DNA from: Piezodorus guildinii
Taxonomy: Eukaryota; Arthropoda; Insecta; Hemiptera; Pentatomidae
Direction of reading: 5' to 3'
DNA length: 64,000 nucleotides
NCBI GenBank assembly: GCA_023052935.1
Contig: CM041297.1
Span: 112,025,563-112,089,562 of the forward strand
Made by a program: the position numbers and the translations under genes. The notes beneath the pieces were generated by a model, which was given only the letters and a program-made list of their open reading frames with translations, did no database searches and had not been told where the DNA came from. Numbering within the stretch: position 1 is the first letter of the stretch; each line of letters opens with the position of its first letter. Below, piece after piece: positions 1-12,195 of the stretch.

Positions 1-69
<69 letters not shown>
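1..69. repeat. (TA)n microsatellite
   Basis: Uninterrupted AT dinucleotides from the window edge; the tract may continue outside the window. Confidence 0.98.
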
Positions 70-72
<3 letters not shown>

Positions 73-256
73 GAAAAACAAAAAAAAAACCTATTATTAA
101 AATAAGTACAAAGATCATACACACATCAATCATAAATAGATGCAAAATTCAAGTTATAAAGTGCCTCTTCTGAATCTTTAATTTTGTTAAAAAAGTTACT
201 GTGAAATCTCAGGAATTCACGGTTCTAAAATATGGAACTTTCTTTTCAAGAATTAC

Positions 257-260
<4 letters not shown>

Positions 261-350
<90 letters not shown>

Positions 351-352
351 TA
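261..352. repeat. A-run followed by (TA)n
   Basis: About 57 consecutive A residues run directly into about 35 bases of TA dinucleotide. This looks like a retroelement poly(A) tail that decayed into a microsatellite, but no element body is recognisable just upstream. Confidence 0.9.
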
Positions 353-424
353 TATTCTACACTACAGTTATTATTAAGGGATTTTGCCTCTAGAAGTGCT
401 ATAAGTATAATGATTGCTACATAT

Positions 425-960
425 TAGAATAAGCTAGAATTTCTTCCATTATATCTTCATTCATATAATCTACTATATAATTTCGATGTTTCGGGGCTTA
501 GTCCCCATTATCATGATATTTTATCTTGGTCCAAAAGTTCATCTATTTTTTCTTTCAGATGTGAAGAATTATTCTTCGTATGGTTAATGCCATTATCCAT
601 ATTTGATTCTAGTTTCTATGATTATTTTAACTTGAGAAAGTTCTTCTTATTTTTGCATATTAGAATAAGTACGAATTTTTTCCTTTATATCTTTATTCAA
701 ATAATAAACTATATAACAATAAAATATGGATAATGTCATTAACCATACGAAGAATAATTCTTCACATCTGAAAGAAAAAATAAATGAGCTTTTGGACCAA
801 GATAAAATATCATAATAATGGGGACTAAGCCCCGAAACGTCGAAGAATTTGACGAGTTATATAGTTGACTATACGAATAAAGATATAATGGAATAAATTC
901 GTGCTTATTCTAAAATGTAAAAATAAGAAGAATTTCCTCAAGTTGAAATTAACATAAAAA
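425..960. repeat. Decayed palindromic repeat with hammerhead-like cores
   Basis: Two arms are inverted copies of each other. The motif around 480-530 (reverse complement GGGGACTAAGCCCCGAAAC) recurs on the plus strand at 820-842, and the neighbouring stretches 530-600 and 720-800 are also reverse complements. Each arm carries a GGGG/CCCC stem followed by GAAAC then GTC or ATC, which is the 3' half of a hammerhead ribozyme. The expected CTGATGA box is degraded in both arms. The architecture matches the better-preserved loci near 14.6 kb and 52.2 kb. The copy is old and probably inactive. Confidence 0.6.
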
Positions 961-2024
961 CTATAATTATTACTTACACTTACCTATTATTTAATATATT
1001 GCATTAAATTAAATAAACCTTGGACCTTAAAGCAAATGATCGAAACAACAATAAAACAGACTTTACCGATTTTTCACCGCACACTTTTTTTTTTTTTTTT
1101 CTTCATAAATAAATGAAGAAGAAGAAAAAAAAGGTACATTTCATTCGCATTCCTACCTTATCGCGAGGTTAGCGTAGACAGTTACAAACCGTGTGACATA
1201 TAATAAAGAGTTGCTGAAGAGGGGCTGACGTATGGCAAGTGAGGGTTAAAGAAAGTGACTTGAGGAAGATTGGGTTACTTTGGCATTCATGCGTCGTTTG
1301 TTGTCACCTTCCCTGCCTCAGAAGGAAACGTGTCACAGAACGTTTAGCATATTTCCGTCCTTGTGATTTTTAGATGTGATTTTATAAAAAAAAATAGTAG
1401 CTGTATATGAATTTGTTTGATTGTTATCTGAATACCTAACATGGTATGTACATGATTTAATTGAGAATTTTGTAGGCCTACCTACATCCTTGCCCTATCG
1501 TTGTTTTGGGAATTAGTACGGATCTTTTGTATCCCATAACGCCGAACCATTAGATACCAAAATGGATGTAATGGTCCGTTTTTTTTAAATATTAAAAGCT
1601 GTAAGAAAGAAAAAAAAATTAATGGTCTGTGGGTATGCGTGTCAACGCCTGTGGTATGTTGTAAGTCTAGCTAAAACAGAACTCTTATAAAACCGAAATT
1701 TCACATTTAAGACAAATATATTAATTGGATTTCGCACCTTTTTTCAATTTGAAGTAAGTAATTAAAAATTTCTTCTGGAACTATGTCCCTTAAGAATAAC
1801 AAAACTGTACAGTGGATATTGATATTTATGTCTGGGCAAGAAAAAAAAAAAAATGTTACTTACTGATTAAATATAAATAAGACCTATATAAATTTATGTA
1901 CAAAAATATGGATAATAAACATACAAAAAAAAGTAAATAAAGGAAAGAAAGAGAAGAAATCTCCTAAAGGCTACTAGGGTTGAGAAAATCTTAAAAAAAA
2001 ATAATAATAAAAAATAAAAAATCT
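961..2024. other. No recognisable feature
   Basis: AT-rich DNA with short A/T runs. A slightly GC-richer patch lies at 1140-1330, but its open frames are short and no motif is recognisable. Confidence 0.6.
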
Positions 2025-2036
2025 AATTATTCCACA

Positions 2037-2954
2037 CTTAGATCCCGAAATTGCATCTACAGGCCTCCAAACACACCTTTCTCAAATTGAAGACTGGTGT
2101 AACAACAGGAGAATCAAAGTCAATCAATCCAAATGCAGACATGTCACCTTTACCCTTCGAAGACAATCCTGCCCTCCAGTTCTCTTTAACTCCGTTCCGC
2201 TTCCTTTCTCCGACACAGTCCGGTATCTTGGCTTCCTTCTTGACAAAAGACTAACTTGGAACCCACATACTAGACTTAAACGACAAGAACTTAATCGACG
2301 ATTTGGACAATTATACAGACTACTGAACAGAAATTCTAAATTATCTATCGAGAACAAACTGCTAATATACAAGACAGTACTGAAACCTATCTGGACCTAC
2401 GGACTTGAACTGTGGGGGACAGCCAAATTTTCCAACATCAAACGCATTCAATCCTTCCAATCAAAAGTCCTCCGAACAATAGTTAAAATGCTCCTTATTA
2501 TGTATCCAACCATACCTTACACCGCGACCTAAATATTCCATTTATTTTAGACCTTATACCATTAAAATTCTCTAAATTCCATCAGAACCTTATCCATCAC
2601 CCTAATCCCCTAGCTCAATCCTTATCCAGCTCCACACATCCTTACCATCCTCCTAGAAGGTTGAAACGGCAGTGGCCTCGAGACCTCTTGTAAAATGTAT
2701 ATTGGAGTTCTAGCATTGGCTAGATTCTCCACTCACGTGCTGTATGCTTGTGAATTGTATATAGGTATGAGTGACTTTTGTATATATTTTTATTGATTTT
2801 GTTTTGTATTTATTTATATTGTATTATTATTATATAAATTTATTGTTTTGTATATATCGTGTGAATGCAGTATGAATGTTGTACTTTATCCCTATTAAAA
2901 ATGTCCTAAATTGGACAGATTGTAATATTGTTCAATAAAGAATTGTTTCTAATA
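2037..2954 (+). mobile_element. Jockey-group LINE, 5'-truncated copy (family A)
   Basis: The translation, with frame breaks, covers the end of the reverse transcriptase and its C-terminal region: DTVRYLGFLLDKRLTWNPH, KLLIYKTVLKPIWTYGLE and RIQSFQSKVLRTIV. This is nearly the same protein as the minus-strand copy at 32.2-34.6 kb. A 3' UTR with an AATAAAG signal ends near 2954. The 12-bp sequence AATTATTCCACA occurs on both sides, at 2025-2036 and 2955-2966, and is read as the target-site duplication. A frame break near 2480 and a later stop make the copy non-coding. Confidence 0.9.
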
Positions 2955-3049
2955 AATTATTCCACAGCACTAGGATTTGGCTAAAATATATATCTTGCAT
3001 TGAAATTAAGATGTCAGTTGCAGATTCACATTGTGCATCTATTTGGGAT

Positions 3050-3540
3050 GCCAAAAGATATTGGAAAAGGTGGGATTTGAATGAGAGAATGGGAGGAGGA
3101 TGGCGAATATGATTTAGTAGAGAATCCCAGAGGGCTGCAGAGCGGATATAAAAGAAGTGATCAAAAGATTTAGTTCTATAGGTGGGAATGTGAAGATCGG
3201 GATGGCGGGATCTTGTTTCAAGAGAGTGGACTGAGGATTTAAATTTAAGGATACTGGGAATGTATGTGCTGGGAGTTGATGATTTGGTAAAGGTATGATC
3301 CGAGAAAATATTTCCTCCGTATAGAAGGTTGGAGCCACTTCAACTTCCTGAATAAGTGGGTCACTGGAGACCTCTTTGAGGTACCGAAGATAAATGTTAT
3401 GAACATGTTTATGATACGCTAGTCTGTCCTCGAATACATTCGAGAGGCCACCATAAACCACACAGCAATCATCAAAATGGGAGAATATTAATGAGCGGAG
3501 GTGGGAGGAGGGTGAAGATGTCGGGAACTGTGAAAAAACT
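3050..3540 (-). pseudogene. LINE reverse-transcriptase C-terminal fragment
   Basis: Read on the minus strand, the frame contains LIFSHFDDCCVVYGGL followed by an amphipathic stretch. Then come degraded matches to the HNTR...IPTHRT...DRSF...LWNSL tail found at the end of many insect non-LTR reverse transcriptases. A related fragment is at 41.3-41.9 kb on the plus strand. Catalytic motifs are absent because only the end of the ORF remains. The clade is uncertain. Confidence 0.6.
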
Positions 3541-4520
3541 TTAGAATGCTTATCGTTCGACTTCCAAAACTCACGACTCCACCAAAAGTATACCAGCAAA
3601 AATTTTTTGAGCTTATCCAAAGGTACCATAATGCTAATGTTTATTACACAGACGGCTCTCGGGGAGAATTAGGCGCTGGAGCTGCAGTTGTGAGTGAGGC
3701 CCAAGTTAACATGTTTGCCCTCCCTTCTATATCAAGTAGCTATACCGCCGAAGTAACTGCCATCCTCCAGTCCCTCCTTCTTCGCCAGCAATCTTCCTCT
3801 CAAGTATTCATATGCACCGATTCCCTCTCCACTCTCTCCTCTATCCGTACCATATATTCCTCTGCCTACCTCATCCAAAGAATTCATACCACACTTGCAT
3901 CCTTTTCCTCCCGGGTCAACATTGTTTTCTTCTGGGTTCCAGGACATTGTGGGATCTTGGGGAACGATCGGGCTGATTTAGCGGCACGTCATGCGGTTTC
4001 CGAGGGTCTTGAACTTCAAGGTGTGAGCCTGCCTGACCTTGTCACTTCAATTCGATCGAGCATATTGGGTTGCTGGCAGCGGGAGTGGGCAGCCCTCGGG
4101 AACAACAAGCTTCGCCTTATTCGGCCCCGTGTTGGCCCTTGGGGGTCCTCCTGCCGGCCGTCTCGACGCGAAGAGGTTGTGCTCGCGCGACTTCGTATAG
4201 TATAGGACACTCTCGGTTGACCCTCATGGCCCGTGGACATCCGCCTCTCTGTCGATCATGTCAGGTTCCTCTCTCAATACTCCACATCCTCACAGAATGC
4301 CGACAATATACCGCTTCACGTATTCTTTTTAACCTCCCCACCGATCTGTCGCTTCTTCTCTCTGATTCCTCTCCTCATATAACTAACATCATTCGCTTCC
4401 TAAAGTCACACCATCTTTACTCTCAGATCTAAACTATACTCTCACTCTACTCCTATAATCATGTAACCTGTGTCTAACGGTGTAAAGGCGAACATGACCC
4501 TGGTGGTTGTCGTATCGAAA
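3541..4520 (+). pseudogene. I-group LINE 3' end with RNase H domain
   Basis: The first frame (3546-4205) holds an RNase H domain. YTDGS near 3649 carries the first Asp, TAEVTAILQ the Glu, ICTDSLSTLSS the second Asp, and FFWVPGHCGILGNDRADLAA the last Asp region. A frame change near 4200 shifts the downstream part (GHSRLTLMARG...CRSCQ...ILTECRQY) to another frame. That part is the cysteine/histidine C-terminal motif usual after RNase H in I-group LINEs. The 3' UTR ends in an A-run at about 4509-4519. EN and RT are missing (5' truncation) and the copy is broken by at least one frameshift. Confidence 0.85.
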
Positions 4521-4542
4521 AAAAAAAGATCTATAATGATTT

Positions 4543-4853
4543 AAAAAAAAACTACCACTACAACCCATGAAGGGTCTTGGGCTCAGTACATATAGAGATT
4601 CGTACTGTTTCTAGGGCCAACGGCCGTGCAATGAGGTGATTCGGCCGAGATCACGCTCAGCCGCCAGATTTTTTCCCCATTTTGGAGTACCCACTTAATC
4701 GAGGTTGGCTGAGCCCAAGGAGGGTCTCCATACCCCAGATCGCCCCCGGCTGAAAAAACAGAATAAATAATATTCCGCCACTGCCGGGATTCGAACCCAG
4801 GACCCGGAGCATAGTAGACTAGCGCTCTACCTACTAGACCACGCCGCTCCCTA
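4543..4853 (-). mobile_element. tRNA-derived SINE (family S1)
   Basis: On the minus strand the element begins with a tRNA-like head (4776-4851). This has an A-box-like TGGTCTAGTAGGTAGAGCG and a B box GGTTCGAATCCC. A body of about 220 bp follows and ends in an A/T-rich tail at 4543-4550. ATAATGATTT flanks it at 4533-4542 and 4854-4863 as a target-site duplication. Related copies lie at 61.995-62.130 kb and 63.455-63.641 kb. The head is a promoter relic, not a functional tRNA gene. Confidence 0.9.
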
Positions 4854-5033
4854 ATAATGATTTTATGTACGATGGTAAGTAAAAGTTTTGCGTCGCACTA
4901 GATCTAGAGTTTTATCTAACAAAGTTTAAAATAATAATTTTTATTTGATATTTGTATATATATTTTTTTATTTGTGCTATATTTTAACGAGCTGACAATA
5001 GTTTAACATCTGTCGTGAAATAACGCCGACCTA

Positions 5034-5426
5034 TGTTACACCTCACACCATGCGTGAGGTGTTTTTTCTATCCTCCATAATCCAATATACCTAAAGTAAG
5101 GCCTTGGCGAATCAGGAAAGGCTGAAAAACTGAAGGCAACAAGTGAAAAAGCACATAAGTGTGATGTAACTTATTAAAGAAGGGGTAGGGGGAGAATGGA
5201 AGGGTAAATTTGATTGGTAGTTGAGCGGGGATGTGTGAGCTGACTAGCCAATGGGCGGGCCCCTAACTCCCTTAGCAGTCAGTGATAAGATTACGCCAGG
5301 AGAGACCTCGGCTAAGTCTCACATAAACCTTTAGCCCCGAGAATAAAGTTATTTAGTCCCTCTTCTATCTGTCTTAGTGAATCTTTTAGGAGCCATCCTC
5401 TAGGCCAATTTCGATATAGTTACATT
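5034..5426 (+). repeat. Candidate solo LTR
   Basis: This GC-richer block starts TGTTACACC, ends GATATAGTTACA (TG...CA ends) and contains an AATAAAG polyadenylation-like signal near 5341. No clear target duplication, primer site or internal region was found, so it could be another kind of repeat. Confidence 0.3.
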
Positions 5427-5559
5427 TCTCTAGGGAACCTATCGCAATCGTGAGCTGATTCCTCATCAGTGAATATAATTATTTATTGTATTTTTGTATA
5501 AAAATAAATGAATAGATGTTTAAAAATTTAGAAACGAAAATAAATTGTTAAAGAATTAT

Positions 5560-5850
5560 TTACATTCGATTTTAATAGAAACTTTTAATTATTTAATGTT
5601 TTATTAAATAATCTATTATATTCTTATCTACGACAATCAGTTTGTTTTTATCGGTTTTCCATCAATCTCCGTTAACTTTTACAATAGTATGTATAAGATA
5701 ATATTTTTTTCTAAAATCTTTAGCTATCCAACGGTATATTATACATCTATACTGATAAAAAACACAAAAATTGCATTAAAAATATTTTTCTCCTTTAGTT
5801 GTTTATCAAATTTTTTCAACTTTCATATTTAGCTGTTATCAATAATGCCA
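5560..5850 (+). repeat. DR-A dispersed repeat, partial copy
   Basis: This shares the block with TCCAACGGTATATTAT and the following TTTCTCCTTTAGTTG with the copies at 10.35-10.98 and 11.29-12.19 kb. The 3' part with the CA-repeat is missing. The family is unclassified. Confidence 0.7.
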
Positions 5851-6924
5851 TCGATCAAAGTGCCATCGATGAACTTGTACTATTGTTCAGGTTGATTTGA
5901 AATAATGATATGTGTCATTAAATATTGTGACTTATTTATAAATAGTTAAATTATTCATTTCAGCGGTTCCTGTGAACTGTTTTGAATTCTTCAATTTTTC
6001 TAAAATATTTTTATTTTAAATAATTATTAACATTATGTTACAAATGCCCATATGTCGCTAAAAAACCAAATCACATTAGGGCTTGCTGAAATGCCGAATA
6101 TAAATCTAAATTGATATTCACCCCATTTTTCTTTAGTCACCTAATAAAAAATCTGGTTTAATGGTAGACACTCTAATTGCATTATTATATGTTCCACAAA
6201 ATATCCGATATATTAAAAAAACAAACGAATAATAGTTCGAAATTCAAATTAGGCTAAAAGAGTTACAGCATTTCTTTAGCCATGATTCAATATATCGAAA
6301 ATATATTTATATATATACTTATTTTATTACAGCTTATTGTAAAAGTAATTAGTCTTAGATATTGGCAAAATCAGAAATTTATTTAAATATTCTGGCAAGT
6401 ATCAAAATTAAATGGCAAAGTGACAATTAAGTGACAAGTAATCAAAATTAAATTAAGCAAATTATTTTTCGCACCCTAAGGAAGAATTTATTTGATCAAT
6501 GACGTCTAATATTTGTTTTTATATTCTTCAGTAAACATTCTAGAGGGAAAAAAAAGTGAATCTCATTTTATCAAAAAATAATTCTATTCAGTATTTTTAA
6601 AAGAAGACAGGTATTGAAATAGGAACAATCTATAAAGAATTCTATCAGAAAAATGGCAGAATTCAATTTCAGCTATCGGTATTGATATCGCTTAATTTAA
6701 TTAACCAATCAGGACGACTTCTCCATTCCAAATGGCCCAATATCATTCCGTTTCCGCAATAATGAATCCACAACGATAAAATAAATACTTAGAATATTTC
6801 CGATATCTTCAATTTTAATAATCTCTGCTTCTGAGAAGGGAAGGAGATCCAATGAAACTGATTGGATGATGTAATTTGGTTACGTCGATCAATCAAGTTT
6901 GTATTAACATATTTATTTATTTTT
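5851..6924. other. No recognisable feature
   Basis: AT-rich DNA with no long open frame or recognisable repeat boundary. Confidence 0.6.
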
Positions 6925-7085
6925 GACAATAATTTTTACTTTTCCTTGCCTATGTATGAAATATAAAGCGAGAGAACGTATTGCTATTTTTGAATTCGAG
7001 TTTTTACCGGAAATATACGTTTTAGGGCCTCTCAGTTCAAATGACGTCCTGCAAAATGATCTCAGTGTGAGCTGTAAGCTAGTCT

Positions 7086-7118
<33 letters not shown>

Positions 7119-8065
7119 ATAATACTGAATTTTTCTATTTTAGAATGGTGTATGCCTGAGATATTACTGGAACATTTTCGGTAAAGTCTACGCCACAGAA
7201 GACTATGCGTATACGACCTTATACTATGCATATTGTATCATTTTATGATTTTCTCAAAAACAATTTTGATTGAACTCGCTGAGAAATTGAACCTGAAACA
7301 GTCCGAAAATTATAATTTACTACCGAAGAAAAGATTCCAAATATTATTCAAGTTAAATTTTTTTATTTTATCAGAATATTGAAATAGAAGTATAATATAC
7401 CATTAAGAAGCTAAAGATTTTTGTCAAAATGTTATCTTGTATACATGGTTGCATAATATAATGAAAAGTTCTGAAAATCAGATAAGACTAAGTGATTTTC
7501 GCATATGTTAATTTCTTTTGTTAGATTATTTTATCGAAAATCATGGTCCGCGGCATTTATCCGAAACAGCTGGACCAATTTTTTTTAAATTCTCCACAAA
7601 AATACTTAGGCATGCAACAATGATCTTAAACTGGACTTTGATATCAGCTGATTATTTTTAAAATAGAAGCCGATTAAAAATTATTTAACTCAGTTATTTT
7701 TGAGAATAGTGAAAAAAAATTAATTTTATCCATATTATACGCCCATGACTCAGTTATTTGTTAAGATAAAAAATATATAGAGAGAGTTTTAGAATCAGTA
7801 AAGCACGATAATCCCGCCACCCTCCCCACCAAAAAAAGAAAAGGGTCTATCCGTTTTTTCAAGTCACAAATTATAATAGATGTAATTCCATCAAAACTTG
7901 AGTACTATTAAAGTTTAAAAATCGAAATGATTAGCAGCTATGCACAGTTTTACCCCAATATCGTTATATGGAATTAGATTTAGATCGATTTTTACAGTGG
8001 AGGTAACAGTCGTATGTTGCGCGCGACAGGTTTTTATTTATGAGTTTTATTTAACAAAATATAAA
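6925..8065 (-). repeat. DR-A dispersed repeat, long minus-strand copy
   Basis: In reverse orientation it starts from the TACTTTC...end, where ACGTTTTAGGGCCTCTCAG corresponds to the GGACTCAGGAG block of other copies. It then has a 32-A run at about 7086-7117, AAGAAGCTAAAGATTTTTG, and CCGAAACAGCTGGACC. It ends near a block containing GTCGTATGTTGCGCGCGACAG, which is also seen at 28.64 kb and, degraded, at 4.88 kb. No protein is recognisable. This is the longest copy in the window. Confidence 0.65.
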
Positions 8066-9034
8066 AAAATAATTCTGTGCTCAAATGCAAAATGGTATAA
8101 GTCACTTTTTCTATATAAGTTTTTTTTATTAATTATTAAATGTAGCCATTTATTGAATTGTGAACTTTTGAATGTGTTAAAAATATCTCGAAACGTACGT
8201 TTATTTTAGACGTGTGAGCTAACTGATTCCACGAAACCATTGCAGTTCTGCTACACAAAATCCTAGCTATCGTAAAGTGAAGAATCCATGAGCTCCATTT
8301 TCATTTAATGTTAAATCTCACCCAGTAGACCTTCATAAGACATAGGTATACCTTACTGTAGTTCATAACTTGTTTCTCTCTCTATTCTCTATAATTCTCT
8401 GAAACATCTGGAAAAAAGGTCGCCAGAAAAACTCACACATTCTGGTGCTCTTGACGTATAATTTCTTCTCTAGCCATGTTGCAAAATGATGTATTCGGTT
8501 TTACAAGTTAAGGTATTTTGATTGTTTGAAATTTGGATGAAAAAAAAAATCTGTAACTCGATAACAGCGGCCGATCACATTTTTTTTCTCGCTTGGGTGC
8601 GAAAATGTACTCTCTTTTGTTTTTAACCAGAAAAAAATCGTGTCGAACAAGAGGACTTTTTTTTTCGTAGGCTTACCACAACTCTGTAAAATGTTGGGGA
8701 AAAAAAAAAATTAAATATTTTACAGTACAGTACATAAAATAATACAATAATATAAATGTAGATTCCTCTTATAATTTTTGTTTTGTTTAATATACTAATC
8801 ATTATTTTAAACAAAACAATTTAATCGGTTAAATAATTTCCTGAAACAAAAAAAATGTGGCTTTAATATTTCTCTCTGATCTGAAAAAACTATAATCGTG
8901 TATATGTCTATCTATAAATTACTGCTTTCCCTAGCCAGAAAGAAATTGAGTTGGCGGACGGATGCGAGGATTGATGAAGTATAAAATGTAAAGAAAAAAT
9001 TATGCAATGTACTTTTTTCATTCAAACCAATATA
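8066..9034. other. No recognisable feature
   Basis: AT-rich DNA with short homopolymers; nothing assignable. Confidence 0.6.
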
Positions 9035-9948
9035 TTGGGTTGTGTCACATGAAATGTCCGTTTTCAAGGTGAAGGATTTTTATTAAAAATACGATATGAA
9101 AACAATATAATTTTATTCGAAGTATTTACCTTCTTTTTCTACACATTTTTCCCATCGTGACACCAACTTTTTTATCTCCGAACAGAAAAACTCTGAGCTT
9201 TGAAGTGAAACAAAATCTGAAAACGCACTTTTCACTTGATCATCATTTTCAAAAAGTTTTCCTTTGACGAAGTTGTCTAAATTCCTGAACAGGTGGTAAT
9301 CTGTTGGAGACAAGTCGGGAGAATATGGTAGGTGCGGAAGAACTTCTTAGCCCAGTTCTTTTTATTCTTACACGGTATGTTTTGAAACATATCGCTCAGT
9401 GAGATCATGAGGTACCCATGTATCGAGCTTTTTTACTTCCCCAATACACTTTAAATGTCTGGAAACGGTAGGTGCATTTGCATTTAGTTGTGCCGAGAGT
9501 ACTTTAACTGTTTGGTAGGGGGTTTCTTTCTACTGTATGTTTGGGGTCATCGTTGTCTATTACGGACGGAGGTCTTCCTCGGGGCAAGTTTTCTAAGTCG
9601 GTATCCCCAGCTGAAAACTTAGCAAACCAAAGGCGAATGGTCCGTCCATTAACACTCCCTTCCCCAAACGCCTTGCAAATATTTCTAGCGGCCTCAGCTG
9701 CTGAATGGCCGAATTTAAACTCGTACAAACATATTACTCGAAAATCGCGTGTTTATATGTTCATATTTGGAGGTATACTAAAAAGTGGGTAATTGATTGG
9801 GAAGCTAATGTTTATAATTCAAAGGAAGAGGATCAGTAACTGTTTACTTTAAATATGTAAACATTCGGAAGAAAACAACAGAGACCTGCAAAATCCTTTA
9901 TGTATTTCAGAAACTATAAAAACGGACTTTTCATGTGAAACAACCCAA
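9035..9948 (-). mobile_element. mariner, internally deleted, transposase broken
   Basis: The inverted terminal repeats are TTGGGTTGTGTCACATGAAA on the left and TTTCATGTGAAACAACCCAA on the right, bounded by TA dinucleotides at 9033-9034 and 9949-9950. The minus strand encodes the N-terminal DNA-binding half (YEFKFGHSAAEAARNI, VNGRTIRLWFAKF, GRPPSVIDNDD). After WVPHDLTE-like codons it jumps to the C-terminal end (YSPDLSPTDYHLF, then RWEKCVEKEGKYF). The catalytic core between these is missing, and several stops and frame changes remain. The copy at 59.06-59.97 kb has the same length and an equivalent deletion. It cannot supply transposase but may be mobilised in trans. Confidence 0.93.
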
Positions 9949-10089
9949 TAGCTTCTAAATTTAGATCCTAATGACAAATATTCAGTTTGATTTGGTTTGT
10001 TCTTTTGTTTTTTTAAATGTTAATAGCACAAAACATCGCGGTCATCAGAGCGAGTTATGTTCATTTCAGAAAATCAATTTAAAATAAAT

Positions 10090-10345
10090 AATATTAGGTA
10101 AAACATTAAATAAACTGCAATCCTTTCAATCAGCATTTTTAAGACTCATAACAACATCTCCTTCGTACATAAATAACAAAACGCTACATAGAGACTTACA
10201 ACAACTGAAGAGCATATGTGAACTCTATATTCGCGTTTTCTTGGCAAACTACATGGACACAACAATAAAGGACATGTCATTAAGTGAAATGCCTGTTAGA
10301 AGAAGTCTGAAAAGAAGCTGGATGGAATTTTCAAATATAATTAGT
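10090..10345 (+). pseudogene. Jockey-group LINE ORF2 C-terminal fragment
   Basis: The translation gives LQSFQSAFLRLITTSPSYI, NKTLHRDLQQL and RRSLKRSWMEF. This matches in order the Jockey-group C-terminus seen intact at 32.5-34.6 kb (RIQSFQSKVLRTI...LHHDLNV...RRLKRQWPRDL). Only the last ~80 codons remain and the family is diverged from families A and B. It runs directly into a DR-A copy. Confidence 0.75.
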
Positions 10346-10985
10346 GATAAAAATGAGTAAAACTAATAAAGAATTAATTAAATTGAATTTCTATAGAAAC
10401 ATGTGTTTTATAAAAAAAATCAATTATATTATTATCTAAAACTATCAGTTAGTTTTTCGGCTTTTCAACACTCTTTATTAGCTTTTACAAACTTGTGTAT
10501 AAGATGTTTTTTCTTGAATCTTTAGCATATCCAACGGTATATTATCCATGTATATTACTGTTCTTATATTCAAAAACAAAAAATTGTATTAAAAAAATAT
10601 TTTTGCAGTTTTCTCCGTTATTTAGATATCGCATTTGGTCAACTTATAGATATACCTGTTTTTTATCAATGATAAAAATATGATATGGTTACTTTTATAG
10701 AATCTACAAAATTAAAGGTACTTTAGAGGAAGAAAATTTAAAATATCAGCATTTAAGCCCTTTTAGACTATTTGAATTTGAATTAAACCTACATGATATT
10801 ATAACCCACTAAATTTTACATGGATATACGAAGTTAATTCTAAATCGCTTGAACTGTTTTTGAGAAAATCGTAAAATGATGCAATATGTGTGGTATAAAG
10901 TGGCTCTTCTGGTTAGCTGATTTTGATAAAAACGTTTCTGTAACATTTTGGGCGTATATCCTAGTTAATATTGAATCAATAAAAA
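10346..10985 (+). repeat. DR-A dispersed repeat, copy lacking its 3' end
   Basis: It aligns by eye with 11.34-11.97 kb: AAACATGTGTTTTAT, TCCAACGGTATATTATC, AAAGGTACTTTAG, GTATAAAGTG and CTCTTCTGGTTAGCTGATTT. It stops at TTGGGCGTATA before the CA-repeat part. Confidence 0.75.
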
Positions 10986-11284
10986 TATTGATAAAAATTA
11001 AAATTATCAATAATAAAAAAAAAAATAAAAAATAGCCAAATTGAATAAGTACTTATAAGTTTGTTTGAGATAAATGAATGTTGGATAATATTCAAGGAAA
11101 ATAAAATAATATAAAAAAAAAGAAAGAAGAATAGAATAAATAGTAATAACAAATAAATAAATCAAAAAGAGATTAATATAAATTAAAAAAAAACAATAGT
11201 TATTAATAAAAACTAGTAAACAATAAATAGAATAAATAAAGTTAAATAATAATGAATGGTATAATAAATATCATAATTAAAGAA

Positions 11285-12195
11285 AAAAAACTGGTGCGGG
11301 CAACACACGACTTTCACTTACCACCATTTTTAAAATCAATGAAAGAATTTTCAAAAACAGTTAGAGATAAATATACGTGAAACTCATAAGGAATTAATCA
11401 AATTTAATTTATATAGAAACATGTGTTTTATTAAAAAATCTATTATATTATTATCTAAAATAATCAGTTAGTTTTATGTTCATTTCATCACTCTCTATTA
11501 ACTTTCAAAAGCTTGTGTATGAGATAATATTTTTTTTAAAATCTTTAGCTTTCCAACGGTATATCATACATGTATATTACTGTTCTTATGTTCAAAAACG
11601 AAAAATTGCTTTAAAAAAATATTTTTTCTGTTTTCTCCTTTAGTTGGGTATCGAATTTATTCAATTTATATATTTAACTGTTTTTTATCAACAAGATAAT
11701 ATAGTCATTTTTATTGAATCTACCAAATTAAAGGTACTTTAGGGGAAGAAAATTTAAAATATTGGCATTTAAGCCCTGTCAGACCATTTTAATCAGAATA
11801 AAACCTACATGATATTAAAGCCCGTTAAATTTCACATCAATATAGCGAGTTTAATCAAAATCGTCGGAACCGTTTTTGAGAAAATCAAAAAAAGGTGCAA
11901 AATGCATGGTATAAAGTGCCTCTTCTGGTAAGCTCATTTTGATGAAAAAAGTTTTGTCACGTCTTGGGCGTATATTTGTTTTAAATATGAAATTTCAGTT
12001 TCATAGGACTTACCGTTTCCGCCCGGGAGTTACCACACACACACACACACACAGACCTTTTTGCGGGACTTCGTTATTTGGACTCAGGAGACCCTAAAAC
12101 GTGTATTTCCGTTGAAAACTAGAATTCGAAAATTTTCACAATCGCAATACTTCCCCTTACTATATATAGTAAGTGAAAGTAAAAATAGGAGAGAA
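11285..12195 (+). repeat. DR-A dispersed repeat, reference copy
   Basis: The blocks in order are GCAACACACGACTTTCACTTA, AAACATGTGTTTTAT, TCCAACGGTATATCAT, AAAGGTACTTTAGGGG, TTGGGCGTATA, a (CA)n tract near 12030, GGACTCAGGAGACCC, and the palindrome CTTACTATATATAGTAAG just before GTGAAAGTAAAA. No ORF, tRNA promoter or long inverted repeat at the ends was seen, so its class is unknown. At least six other copies occur in both orientations. Confidence 0.8.

Noticed and set aside
4776..4851. Functional tRNA gene on the minus strand
   Set aside because: A and B boxes are present, but it is the head of a SINE with body, tail and target duplication; arms do not pair as a proper tRNA by eye.
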